Assembly: GCA_035456405.1 (NCBI GenBank)
Contig: DATIDG010000021.1
Coordinates: forward strand, 9,852-73,851
Source: JAGVSZ01 sp035456405
GTDB lineage: Bacteria; Pseudomonadota; Gammaproteobacteria; Burkholderiales; SG8-39
DNA: 64,000 nt
Direction of reading: 5' to 3'
The translations under genes and the position numbers were made by a program. Each line of letters starts with the position of its first letter. Positions within the stretch are counted from its first letter, which is position 1. Positions 34,528-44,700 of this stretch are shown here, one piece after another. The notes beneath the pieces were generated by a model. That model was not told the origin of the DNA and did not search any database. It saw nothing but the letters and a program-made list of their open reading frames with translations.

Positions 34528-35217
34528 ATGTCCGCTGCCAACGACGGACCCATCCGCGTTCTGCTGATCGATGACCACCGAACCGTGCTGTGGGGGCTCG
34601 AAAAGCTGATCGACAGCGCGAGGCCGCGCATGCAGGTCGTCGGCACCGCATCCAATTCTGACGATGGGCTTACTGCCGCCGCGGCGCACCGGCCCGACGT
34701 GGTGCTGCTCGATCTCGACCTGGGCGGCGCCAGCGGCCTCGATCTGTTGCCGGATCTGCTGGAACACTGTGGCGCCAAGGTGCTGATCCTCACCGGCACG
34801 CGCGACCCGGAGGTCCGTGAGCGCGCCGTCCTTCAGGGCGCGAGCGGCATGGTACACAAGGCCGATCGCGCGGAACTGATCCTGACCGCGATCGAGCGCG
34901 TCGCCTGCGGCGAGATCTGGCTTGATCGGGCAACGACGGCAAAGCTGCTCGCGGATCTGACCGGCACCGCCAAGGCCAAGCAGGAGGACCCCGAGGACGC
35001 CGCCATCGCCACCCTCACGCGCAAGGAGCGCGACATCGTCGTCGCGGTCGTGCAGCACAGGGGGGCGCCGATCAAGGTGATTGCCGACACCCTTTGCCTC
35101 AGCAGCCGTACGGTTCGCAACCACCTCGCCTCGATCTACTGCAAGCTCGATGTGCACAGCCGGCTCGATCTGTTCATGTACGCCAAAGAGCGCGGGCTGG
35201 ACCGTCACGCGGCTTGA
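34528..35217 (+). CDS. NarL/FixJ-type response regulator
   Basis: 229 residues. The receiver domain keeps the acidic pair (LLIDDH), the phosphorylatable Asp in VVLLDLDLGG, the Thr in LILTGT and the Lys in MVHKAD. The C-terminal LuxR-type helix-turn-helix reads LTRKERDIVVAVV and LCLSSRTVRNHLASIYCKL. AGGAAGAG precedes the ATG. No histidine kinase is adjacent, so it is an orphan in this window. It may control the nearby pilin-like or GGDEF-EAL genes, but nothing here proves that. Confidence 0.88.
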   Translation: MSAANDGPIRVLLIDDHRTVLWGLEKLIDSARPRMQVVGTASNSDDGLTAAAAHRPDVVLLDLDLGGASGLDLLPDLLEHCGAKVLILTGTRDPEVRERAVLQGASGMVHKADRAELILTAIERVACGEIWLDRATTAKLLADLTGTAKAKQEDPEDAAIATLTRKERDIVVAVVQHRGAPIKVIADTLCLSSRTVRNHLASIYCKLDVHSRLDLFMYAKERGLDRHAA

Positions 35218-35775
35218 GGAACTTCGGTCCGTTCCAGGTTCGGATCAACGCGGACGCATCCGTCCTAACGCGGTGCTGCGCCGGGCCAAGCACACGCTCG
35301 AGGACGTGGCCAAGCTCGCCGATTTGTCGACGGTTCTTCTCGGAATCCTTTCTGCCGACTTTCCTAGATCGAAACCCTAAGCATAGGCCGCCAAAACGAA
35401 TCATCTGGGTCATGCGAAAGCGGTGACACCCTTCAGCGCGTTGAACCCATCGAGCGGAGCCGCGGCGATCCGCTCCATAAGTGCCTTGCAAACTTCCCTC
35501 GCACCAGCATCGTCAGCGCTTCGTCTCTAGGAATCCGTCTCCGAGTGAACACCATCTCGCGCCCGGCGCATGAAATGGATTGAATATTCAAGGCGCCTGT
35601 CGTGCTCCCCAGGACAGCGCGCTTTGATCAAGCGCTTGGCCCCAGCTTAAGAGAAGCTAAGCCGGCGTCCGTTGCGACAGTTTGGCACACCACACCACCG
35701 TGAACTTTTTCACAGGCTCGATGGGTGCGCTCTTTGCTTACCCATTACCCCGCAAGGTTACGACGCGGGGAGCGC
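35218..35775. other. Gap with decayed gene fragments
   Basis: About 560 bases without an intact gene. On the minus strand a frame ending at 35410 reads EVCKALMERIAAAPLDGFNA, protein-like but truncated upstream by a stop near 35529. In another frame near 35500 the DEALTML motif of the 31837 ORF recurs. The rest shows nothing recognisable. Confidence 0.45.
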
Positions 35776-36267
35776 ATGGGAACGTCTTCAATCGCACGGT
35801 GCCTAGCCGCACTTACCGCGGTGCTTGTCGTGGCGCTGTCGGGATGTACACACTGGTCGGCGGCGTTCAACGCGCCTTGGATCGATTCCAAGCAGGAAGT
35901 CGCCGCCGTCACCGAACAGTGGGCCACGGCGTTCAGCAAAGGCGATCTCGACGCGCTGACAAGCATGTATAGCCAGGACGCGGTCATTTGGGGGATTGCG
36001 TCGTCGAGAATGCGAAAGGACCCAAGCGCGATTCGCGGGTATTACGCGCGGCTCCTGAAGACTTTTCCGGGAACTCGAGTCACGGTCCGTGAGATGAACA
36101 TTCGCGTGTATGGGGATTCGGCAGTGAATTCGGGTCTATTGACGATCCACCGCGTCTCGCACGACGCCGGCTCAAACGCAACACCGACGCGCTTCTCGAT
36201 GGTGTACGTGAGACGCACCGGAAAGTGGCTGATCGTTGATCACCATTCATCAGTGGTCGCGTTCTAG
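35776..36267 (+). CDS. Lipoprotein with SnoaL/NTF2-like domain
   Basis: 163 residues. The N-terminus is a lipoprotein signal with lipobox ALSGC (Cys near residue 24), so it is membrane-anchored in the periplasm. The mature part is an NTF2-like fold: VTEQWATAFSKGDLDALTSMY at the start and RFSMVYVRRTGKWLIVDHHSS at the end, resembling the CaMKII-association/SnoaL_3 type. GGGGAG gives the ribosome site. No enzyme activity can be inferred. The downstream GGDEF-EAL gene is 82 bases away. Confidence 0.75.
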   Translation: MGTSSIARCLAALTAVLVVALSGCTHWSAAFNAPWIDSKQEVAAVTEQWATAFSKGDLDALTSMYSQDAVIWGIASSRMRKDPSAIRGYYARLLKTFPGTRVTVREMNIRVYGDSAVNSGLLTIHRVSHDAGSNATPTRFSMVYVRRTGKWLIVDHHSSVVAF

Positions 36268-36349
36268 GCGATTCCGCTCCTAAGAGCGCTACGCCGACGC
36301 GCTTGCCAGCATCTAGCAGTGCAATGAAAGCCTCCTAATAGGGTAACTC

Positions 36350-38716
36350 ATGCACTTTAGAAGCCTTCAAGCGCGCATCGTGATGGTGTTTCTGGGTCTG
36401 CTCCTCGCGATTCAGGTTGCCGGGTACGGTGTCATCCACCGCGCTATTGGCACCAATGCACTGCTTCACGCGCAGGATCAGCTCGCCATCGGAGAGCGGG
36501 TGTTCAAGCGGCTTCTCACTCAAAACGGCCAGCGATTAGAGCAAGCAGCACAGACCGTCGCAAACGACTTTGCGTTGCGGGAAGCCCTCGGGACGAAGGA
36601 CCAGGCGTCAGTCGCAACGCTAATTCGTCGGCATGCCGACCGGGCAAGGGGCGACCTCGTGATGCTCGTAGGGCTTGACGGTCGTGTGCTCGGCGACCAC
36701 GCGTCATGGCGCTGGGCGCCGGAAGCCGTGACGCGGCATGTCCTCGAGGCGAAGACTGGAGCGCGTGCGCCGGCCATCGGCATACTCGGCGATCAGGTCT
36801 ATCAGTTCGTGGCCATGCCGGTGCGTCCGACCGCGCCGATGGGTTGGATAGTGCTCGGATCGATGCTTGACGACAACTTTGCCAGGGACCTCGCTGAACT
36901 TACGAACCTCGACGTTTCCATTGTTCGCGCCGAGGCGCGAAACGCTTCGCGCATAGTCGCGTCCACACTATCGACCGAGAGACGCCAAACGCTGGTTTCG
37001 GTGGTGCAAGTCTCGCCAGGCAGCCCTAGCGGGGAGCGGCTGCTCAGCGACCCAGAGTCCCAGAGATTGTGGGTGCCACTCGACAGCCGCGAAGGGCCGA
37101 GCATTGCGGCGATTCTAGAGCGGCCGTTTGCCGAGGCGACTGCGCCGTTCGCGCCTCTCCAATTTGTGCTTCTCGTCTTAACCGCCATCGGCCTCGCAAT
37201 GTCAGCGCTCGGAAGCATGGTCATGGCACGCCGTATAACGGGCCCGCTTCGCTCGCTGGTTGACGTTGCCCGAAACATCGAGCAGGGAGACTACCGGCAG
37301 CGTGTGGTCGTGGACACGAACGACGAGATCGGAGATCTGGCGTGCGCGTTTAACCATATGTGCCAGGGGATCGCGGCGAGGGAACAGCGGATCAGCCAGC
37401 TCGCGTATACAGACGCGCTCACTGATTTGCCGAACCGCGCGCTGTTCAATGATCGCATCAATCAGGCCGTGGTCGCCGCGGAACGAAGCCGCGGCCGCCT
37501 GGCGATCGTGATTCTCGACTTGGACCGGTTCAAGTTTGTCAACGACACACTTGGTCATCATATGGGCGACATGCTGCTCCGCGAAGTCGCCGATCGCTTG
37601 CATCGCACGCTGCAACGCCGAAGCGACACGATCGCCCGCCTCGGCGGGGACGAGTTCGCCGTGTTGCTGCCCACCGAGGGGCTGGACGATGCGAAGCACG
37701 TTGCCCGTCGGATTTTGGAACTGCTCTCCGAGCCTTTGACGATCGAGGGACATATCGTCGATGTCGGGGCGAGTATCGGCATCGCTGTATTTCCGGAGCA
37801 CGGTTCGGACGCGGATACCTTAATGCGTCACGCCGATGTGGCGATGTACTCGGCGAAGCGTGCGAGGAGCGGGTTCGAAGTGTACGACCGTCGATACGAT
37901 CAAAACACGCCGGCGCACCTTTCACTGCTCGGGGAACTCCGCCAGGCCCTGGAGCACGATCAGCTGACGGTCCTTTATCAGCCAAAAATGGACCTCGCGG
38001 GCAACGGAACTCACGCCGTGGAGGCGCTATTGCGCTGGGAGCATCCCCGGCGCGGAATCGTATCGCCGGACGGCTTCATTCCATTTGCGGAACAGACGGG
38101 GTACATCAAAGCCATCACCCGATACGTACTCAATAGAGTATTCAGGCAGTGCGTCGCATGGCGCGCCCGCGGGCGAGACATTAAGGTCTCTGTCAATATT
38201 TCGGCCCGCGACCTGCACAACCCTGACTTTCCTCGCAGCATTTCCGAATTGGCCGATTTGCACGGCGCAAAGCTCGAGTGGCTTTGCCTCGAGATTACCG
38301 AGAGCGCCGTCATGGAGGACCCCACGTACGCGTTGGAGATCCTTCGACGGCTCGATGCAATGGGAATCGAACTGTCGATCGACGATTTCGGTACCGGGTA
38401 CTCATCGCTCGCTTATCTCAAGCGGCTACCCGTCGACGAACTCAAGATAGACCGATCCTTCGTGAAGGGCCTTAGCGTGGACACCGACGATGCCGCGATC
38501 GTGCGCGCGACGATCGATCTTGCACATCACCTCGGACTCAAGGTAACGGCGGAAGGAGTGGAGAACGGCGGCGTCCTCAAAACACTGCGCCAGTTGAAGT
38601 GCGACTCAGCGCAGGGCTATTACGTCAGTCCGCCGATTCCCGCGCAGGAACTGGAGCGCTGGATGGAAGAGGAGAGCGCCGTTGGCGGACGCAAGGCGAT
38701 GCTGGTCGTTCGGTAG
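36350..38716 (+). CDS. Membrane-bound GGDEF-EAL cyclic-di-GMP protein with periplasmic sensor
   Basis: 788 residues. A first helix (about 9-30) and a second (about 265-290) enclose a periplasmic double-Cache-like sensor. A HAMP linker (ARRITGPLRSLVDVARNIEQG) follows, then a GGDEF domain with intact GGDEF motif, and an EAL domain with EALLRW, the NISARDL metal site, ITESAVMED, DDFGTGYSSL and AEGVE. Both active sites look complete, so it could make and break cyclic-di-GMP, switching motility, pilus or biofilm state. No adjacent partner. The sensor shows no match to a known ligand motif. Confidence 0.92.
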   Translation: MHFRSLQARIVMVFLGLLLAIQVAGYGVIHRAIGTNALLHAQDQLAIGERVFKRLLTQNGQRLEQAAQTVANDFALREALGTKDQASVATLIRRHADRARGDLVMLVGLDGRVLGDHASWRWAPEAVTRHVLEAKTGARAPAIGILGDQVYQFVAMPVRPTAPMGWIVLGSMLDDNFARDLAELTNLDVSIVRAEARNASRIVASTLSTERRQTLVSVVQVSPGSPSGERLLSDPESQRLWVPLDSREGPSIAAILERPFAEATAPFAPLQFVLLVLTAIGLAMSALGSMVMARRITGPLRSLVDVARNIEQGDYRQRVVVDTNDEIGDLACAFNHMCQGIAAREQRISQLAYTDALTDLPNRALFNDRINQAVVAAERSRGRLAIVILDLDRFKFVNDTLGHHMGDMLLREVADRLHRTLQRRSDTIARLGGDEFAVLLPTEGLDDAKHVARRILELLSEPLTIEGHIVDVGASIGIAVFPEHGSDADTLMRHADVAMYSAKRARSGFEVYDRRYDQNTPAHLSLLGELRQALEHDQLTVLYQPKMDLAGNGTHAVEALLRWEHPRRGIVSPDGFIPFAEQTGYIKAITRYVLNRVFRQCVAWRARGRDIKVSVNISARDLHNPDFPRSISELADLHGAKLEWLCLEITESAVMEDPTYALEILRRLDAMGIELSIDDFGTGYSSLAYLKRLPVDELKIDRSFVKGLSVDTDDAAIVRATIDLAHHLGLKVTAEGVENGGVLKTLRQLKCDSAQGYYVSPPIPAQELERWMEEESAVGGRKAMLVVR

Positions 38717-38797
38717 ACGGGTTGAGTCCTGAACCGGACTCACGTTCGTCGAGGGCGCGTACGTTGGAAACATCCCTCGTGGAGCTTGCCGACGAGG

Positions 38798-39086
38798 TCA
38801 CAGGTGTGTACCAGGAGGACGAGGCCACACGACTATGCCGAAGCGGTGCGCGGGCTCGTAACGCCTGTACCACCACGCTAGTCCGACGCTGATCTGCGCT
38901 AGGCCCAACTCGAGCGTTTTCCCGCAGCGCGGGCAGTCCAGTGGCTGGCGCGAACGCTCGCCGTACGCCTGTCCCTTTTCCGGCGCGTTGATCCCCGACA
39001 GGCGGATCTTGTGCTGCTTCTTGTCGGAGTCGAGCACCGTGATCGTGTCGCCGTCGCTGATGCCCACGACGCGCCCGGCAATGATC
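38798..39086 (-). pseudogene. Truncated SNase (thermonuclease)-like gene
   Basis: The frame opens IIAGRVVGISDGDTIT and continues DKKQHKIRLSGINAPE, the N-terminal strands of staphylococcal-nuclease-like proteins. After YGERSRQ it goes to CPRCGKT and then VGLAWWYRRYEP, the later conserved helix, so the central catalytic part is missing. An in-frame TAG lies just upstream of the preserved start and there is no signal peptide. It is a remnant next to the GGDEF-EAL gene. Confidence 0.65.
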
Positions 39087-39271
39087 TAGGACTCGCCGGC
39101 GAAGGCCGTTAGCGATTACGCCAAATATCTAGCGGCGATTCATCGCGCAGGCGCGAAGAAGAAGGCGCTCCCCGCAGAGGACGCAGAAAAAGGCGAACTA
39201 CGAACCGAGCTACGATTTCAACATAAATGCGGAGAGAAAAATGCCATGGCCAAATTGCTATCGTGACGCAC

Positions 39272-39690
39272 AGAGGAGAACTCGACCACGGTCGACCTGC
39301 TGGTGATGCAGGCTGCGATGGTCCCGTATCGCCGGGCGAGTCACCCGAGGACTGGTGGTCGAATACCGGCCACGCCGAGGCCAGGCGTGAGTAGGACCGC
39401 TGCACCGGCCGTCCGCCGGATGCGCCCTTCGACGTAATGACCACCTTCTTCCACGATGTCCCGCGCGAGGTGGTCTCCGCGGCGTTCAGAAGCCGTGGCC
39501 GCTGCGCGCATGGCCCACCGTGCCCACCCGCTTTCTCCTGTGTCGCCACGATCGCTTCTTCCCGGCCGAGTTCATGCGCCGTGTCGTGAAGGAGCGGGTG
39601 GGTATCACCCCCGATGAAATGGATGGGGGGCACCTCTTGCCTTGGCGCATCCGCGCGAGCTAGTCGCCCGCCTCGATATGAAACGGCTGG
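39272..39690 (+). pseudogene. Decayed alpha/beta hydrolase
   Basis: Frames with hydrolase-like sequence remain: TTVDLLVMQAAMVP, then after a shift SPGESPEDWWSNTGH, an in-frame TAG near 39394, FFHDVPREVVSAAF, a gap, and RFLLCRHDRFFPAEFMRR with DEMDGGHL. After another shift the normal end (HPRELVARLD) follows. This is the C-terminal half of an alpha/beta hydrolase of the kind that ends GGHL-x-RPxEL. At least three disruptions show it is dead. Confidence 0.65.
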
Positions 39691-39885
39691 GTGGGATACG
39701 GCTCGCCACTCCCTTCGAACCCCTCCAGCATCGGCTTCCGCATCGCGACCTCCCGCTCCGCCTGCCAGTGCGGCAGCTCGAAGATCGGGCGGCCTTCGAA
39801 CGGGGCGTTGACATAGAGCATCGTGTCGCGCACCCAACCGACGAGCGGCAGATCGTGCGCGCGGATGCAGGGATGAGCTGCTGAC
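39661..39885 (-). pseudogene. Unrecognised C-terminal gene fragment
   Basis: A minus-strand frame reads LPLVGWVRDTMLYVNAPFEG and FELPHWQAEREVAMRKPM, ending EAGD at a TAG (39661-39663). The composition is clearly protein-like, but there is no start, and it abuts the 3' end of the giant-gene operon. I cannot name the family. Confidence 0.45.
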
Positions 39886-39927
39886 CGGCGGGTGCGCGGG
39901 TCGACCCGGCTGCCGACCCTTCGCGCG

Positions 39928-41703
39928 TCAGCCGCCGCGTCCGGGCAACGCGCCTTCGACCTGATCGAAGGCGAGACCGCTCGCGCCCTGGCCGCGGCCG
40001 GTCGTCGTGCGCCGACCGACCCAGAGCTGGATCGCAGCGCCCTGCCAGCGCGCGCGCTGGAAGCCGCGCGTCACGTGGCGCCCGGCGCGCGGCACTTCCT
40101 CCTCGAACACGTAATACGGCGCCGGGACCGCGAGCACGCGGCCACGGATCGGTCGCCCGGTCGTCGGATCGGGGCCGCCTCCCGGCAGCTGTGCGCGCTG
40201 CAGGCGAACCGCGCGCGTGCTCCCGGGTAGGTGCACCGGGATGAACGGCCGCCAGTTGTAGGGCACATCGGTGCCGAGCACGTAGCGCACCTTCACGCCC
40301 TCGGGCAGCGGCAGCGGCGTCTCGGGCGGCGGCGCGCTCGCGCGGGCGGTGGCGTACCCGTCGACGCCGATCCCGGAGGCGGCAGGGATCGTCGACTCGA
40401 CCGCCCACACCAGATTGGCCATCTCATCGCGCAGCCAGGCGACCCTCTCGACCGGCGCGGCCTCGAGCATCGCGCCGACCGCGGGCGGCAGCCATAGCTG
40501 CGGCTCGACGACATCGACGGCGGCGCGGGTGGTGAGCGCGAACAGACTCCAGCGCTGCCAGTCCTCGTCGCGACCCCGCCCGGCGGCGCGGATCAGCAGC
40601 CGCTCGCCGAAGGTGTCGGTGACGATCAGGCCGCCGATCGTGGTCAGCGAGCCGATCTCGACCTCTTGCGGCACGACGCACCAATCATTGCCGAACGCCA
40701 GCGCGAACTCGGTCAGCAGCAAGGTGGCGATGTCGGTGGTGTGGGCGTCGATGTCGGCGAAGCTGACCTTGCGGTCTTCCATCTCCCAGTAGCGCGGTGC
40801 CGGCATGCCCGAGAACGAGACCGGCGCCGGCAGGAAGGACAGCACCTCCTCGATCGGCGGCGGCGTCTCCCCGTTGCCGATGTCGAGGCCGGCGCCCTCG
40901 CGATGGTCAAGATCGAAGTCGAACCAGTCGAGGCGGCCATCGCGGTACGCGTCGGCGACCAGCACGCTCTCCCGCGTCGCGCAGGCGAAGTCGTATTCGA
41001 GCCGCGATGGGTTCCACGCCTCGCTGGCGCCCGCGGCCGGCACGGCGTAGAGCGCCGCGAACCAGTCGACCAGCGCGCGCCCGGCGGCCTTGAGCGCCTC
41101 GCGCGTCACCGCCGGCAGGGTCGTGAGCGTGTCGACCCAGCCGTCATGCGCGCCGCTGCCGATCGCCTCGAGCAGCTGCCGACCATCGAGCAGATGCGCG
41201 AGCGCGAGCGGCAGCATCGACCGGCTCGCGTCGTCGGCGGCGTAGCCGTCGATCGCGCCGGCGGCGAGGGCGAAGCGGTCGCGATAGGCGGCGCGGATCG
41301 CCGCCTGGTCGGCGAGGCCGGCGGTCAGGCGCGCGAAGGCCTGGGTGATCTGGCGATGGGTGACGAGGTCGAAGGCGACCGGCTCGCGCTCGACGATGGT
41401 CTCGAGCGGAACGCTGCCGTCATAGCTGCGCACCGGTCCCTCGCGCAGCCGGAAGCGGTCGATGCGCTCGCGACGCGTCAGCAGCCGCGCCTCGACCGGC
41501 GAGCCGGCGTCCTCGCCGTCGAGTTCTCCGAACTGCCATTGGCGAGTCAAGAGCCATAGCGGATCGCGCACCTCGGCGCGCAGGCTGCGCGAGAACTCGG
41601 GCACGCGCGGCCGGCCCTCGAGCCGGTTCCAGCCCTTGATCGTCGGCAGGAAGAACGGCTGCTCGAGCAGCAGCGGCAGGATCTTGGCGGTATCGAGCGG
41701 CAT
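39928..41703 (-). CDS. Uncharacterised 591-residue protein, last gene of the giant-gene operon
   Basis: No signal peptide or membrane helix. The N-terminus reads LLLEQPFFLPTIKGWNRLEG and then LWLLTRQWQFGELDGEDAG. The middle has PAPVSFSGMPAPRYWEMED. The C-terminal part has YNWRPFIPVHLPGS and FEEEVPRAG, then a Gly/Arg-rich end. Sequence is aromatic-rich and looks like a large beta-containing protein. No known domain was recognised. It starts 12 bases after the 1640-residue gene, so it is probably coupled to it and works in the same complex. Confidence concerns the gene, not a function. Confidence 0.75.
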   Translation of the reverse strand: MPLDTAKILPLLLEQPFFLPTIKGWNRLEGRPRVPEFSRSLRAEVRDPLWLLTRQWQFGELDGEDAGSPVEARLLTRRERIDRFRLREGPVRSYDGSVPLETIVEREPVAFDLVTHRQITQAFARLTAGLADQAAIRAAYRDRFALAAGAIDGYAADDASRSMLPLALAHLLDGRQLLEAIGSGAHDGWVDTLTTLPAVTREALKAAGRALVDWFAALYAVPAAGASEAWNPSRLEYDFACATRESVLVADAYRDGRLDWFDFDLDHREGAGLDIGNGETPPPIEEVLSFLPAPVSFSGMPAPRYWEMEDRKVSFADIDAHTTDIATLLLTEFALAFGNDWCVVPQEVEIGSLTTIGGLIVTDTFGERLLIRAAGRGRDEDWQRWSLFALTTRAAVDVVEPQLWLPPAVGAMLEAAPVERVAWLRDEMANLVWAVESTIPAASGIGVDGYATARASAPPPETPLPLPEGVKVRYVLGTDVPYNWRPFIPVHLPGSTRAVRLQRAQLPGGGPDPTTGRPIRGRVLAVPAPYYVFEEEVPRAGRHVTRGFQRARWQGAAIQLWVGRRTTTGRGQGASGLAFDQVEGALPGRGG

Positions 41704-41715
41704 CGCGGTCTTGCC

Positions 41716-44700
41716 TCAGGCAGGTGGCGCGGCAGCGTTCGCGACCAACGCGTTCTCGACCAGCAGCGTCGACAGGAACAGCCCGCCGGTCGAGAACTCG
41801 ACCAGCGTCGTCGGCAGCAACTGCGCGTAGGGCGTGTTCATCAACTGGTCGGGCTCGACCGCGCGCAGCCGGGCGCGGTCGACGGTGTCGGTGATCGTCG
41901 CGACGAGATCGTCCCAGCGCCACCCCCCGCGCAGCACCGGCGGCACGGCGAGCAGCAGCGCCTGCGGCGGCGCGGCGTTGGGCCGGTCGAAGTGGAAGGC
42001 GACGCCCGTCGTCTCCTTGTCGGTGGGCACGACCTCCGACCAATCGTCGAGCATCAGCCCGGCGAGATCGGCGCCGGGATCGGCGGGTGCGTCGATCGCG
42101 ACCACCGACAGCACCTCGCTCGGCAGTTCGGCGCTACCGGTGGCGCCGCCGATCCACGGATCGCCGGCGCGCAGCGGCAGCTGGATCGGCGTCAGCGAGA
42201 GGGGTTGCGCGCCGATCGCCTCGCGATAGCAGCCGAGCCACGCCAGGGCGGCGAGCGGCGCCCGCACCCGCGACAGCGATTGCAGCCAGGTCTCAATGGC
42301 GAGCGCATCGCTGCTCGCCGGATTGGCGAAGGCGCCGACCACCTCGGCGCGATGATCGTCGCCGAGCCCGAACAGCGGCAGCGCCACCATCGCGTTGCCG
42401 AGCACCGCCTTGATCGCCTCGCCGAGCGCCGCGGCGCGGTTGGTGAGCGCACGGCCGCGGGCGCGTGCCGCCTCGGCCGGATCAGCCGGCGGCGGCGTGA
42501 CCGGCGGCGGCGTCGCGAGCTTGACCGCCAGCGCGCTGCGCTCGGCGCCGAGCCTGGCGAGGTTGCGCGCCTGCGGCACCAACGTCTTGACCGCCGCGAC
42601 CGTGGTGCCGAAGGCGCTCGCCGGCAGCGCCTCGGCCATGCCGAGCCGGGCGAGCGCCCGCAGCGCGGCGCGCAAGGACGCCAGACGTGGTGTCCAGAAC
42701 GCGCTGTCGAACGTCGACGGGTCCGCCTCGAGGGCGGTGAAGGCGGCGATCAGCGCTGGCGCCTCGAGTACGGTCTTGAGCGAATTGACCGGCGCATCGA
42801 CCGCGGCGATGGCGGCCAGCGCGCGTGCCTCGAGGTCCTGCAGATCGTGCCGCGGCCCCGCCGGCGCATCGAGGCCGCGCGGATTGGCGGGGTCGGCGCG
42901 ATGGCTCTCGCCGGCGAGACGCAAATCGCTGGCATCCAGCGGTCGCGCCTTGGTGACGAGCTCGCGCAGCGCGCGCAGCAACGGCAGCAGAGTCGCCAGT
43001 GCCTGGGCCACCGCCGGTGCGGCGGTCGCATCGATGGTCACCGGCTGTTCGTCATCGATGCCGAGGCTCATGCGGACATGATCGGCGATGTAGCGTTCGA
43101 GCTCGCTCGATGACTCGCCAAGCGTCTCGCCGATCATCAGCACGGTCTCGAGCGCATCGAGGTTGAGCGCCGCCAGAGTAAGGAAACTCGACGGCGAGCC
43201 GCCCGCCGTGACGCGTACCGCGATCGCGCTCGGCGCGGGCAGCATCGTCACCAGCCAGCGGTTGAGCCGTGCATTGGCAGCCGCGCGCGGGCTGGTCGGC
43301 GGTGTGCCGGTCCAGCCGGCGCCACCGGCGGCGAAGATCGCGACGCGTTGCAGCAGGCTGCGACCGCTGCGCGGCGTCGCGACGATGTCGGGGAGCGGCG
43401 GCATCTCCGCCTCGCCCATCGCCTGCAGCACGCCGCGCGCGCGATCGTAATTGCCCTGCACGATCTGGTGCACGCTCTCGGCCAGCATCAGGTCGGAGTG
43501 CGCGTCGAGCGCTGCGGCCAGCGCGTCGAACTCGGCGACCACCGCGCTCGCCTCGGCCGAGCCCGCGGCCGGCAGGCCGGCGAGGCCGTAGGGATAGGCT
43601 TTGCCGCGCACGAACTCGAGCAGGTCGACGCCGTTGATCACGTTGCGCGCCTCGATCACCTCGGCAGCAGTACCGTCGGGCACCGGCGTCAGCTTGCGCG
43701 AGGTGAACGGGAAGCGCTCACGCAGCGTGTAGATCAGCGCGTCGAGCTCGATCCCGGGATGGTTCTCGTGCAGGCCGCGCTCGAGCTGGTAGCCGAGCAG
43801 GGCAGCAAGCTCCTGGCCGTTGCGCAAGCCCTCGATCAGTCCCATCGCCTCGCGCACCCTGGCCGAGGACAGATTGAGCGCCAGGGTCTGCGGCTGCTCG
43901 GGTGTGGCGTGACTGAGATAGCCGTTGCGCAGGATGGCGGCCGAGACCGCGTGGGTCAGCGACGGCGCGTGGACATAGCCGCCATTGTCGCGGCGCTCGA
44001 CCACGGTCACGCCCGGGTCGCGCAGCTTCTCGGGTAGGGTCTGCGGATCGACGACCACGCGCTGGACGCGGCTCGGGCGCAAATTCTCGACCACGCCATA
44101 GGCACCGAGGTAGACGCCGCGGCGGGTCCGGCCTTCGTTGTCGCGGCGCATGAAGTCGAGGCGACGGTTAAACATGCCGAGATGCCAGGCATCGAGTCGG
44201 TAGCCGCAGACATCGACGTGCTCGGCGAACAGCCGCTCGAGCCGCGCCGTCGGCAGCGACGCCAGGCGCCGCAGCGAGTCGGCGAGGCTCGCCAGCTGCA
44301 GCAGCTCCGGCGGATCGTCGGGCAGGAAGATCTTGGCGCGCGCCCGGTCGAGGACCACGGCGCCGACTGCGCTCGACCGGTCGGCGGCGTTGATCTTGGC
44401 GGCGTCGATATTGAGCAGCTGGCCATGGACGAGCGTCGGGTCGGCACCGACATTGACGATCGCCGGCTCGGGATCGATGGCCGCAAACAGCGTCGCGTCC
44501 TTGATCGCGAGCACCTTGAGCGTGGTATGCCGCAGCTCGGCGAGCCAGGCGTGACGCAGATAGAGATAGAGCAGCGCCGCCGGCGCCGGCAGGGCCTTGC
44601 CGCCGGCGTCGAGGAAACGCTGCGCCTCGATATCCTGCCAGGAGGCGGTGGTGAGCCAGTGGATGTAGTTGCGCGTGCCGTCAAAGGGCAGGATCGGATC

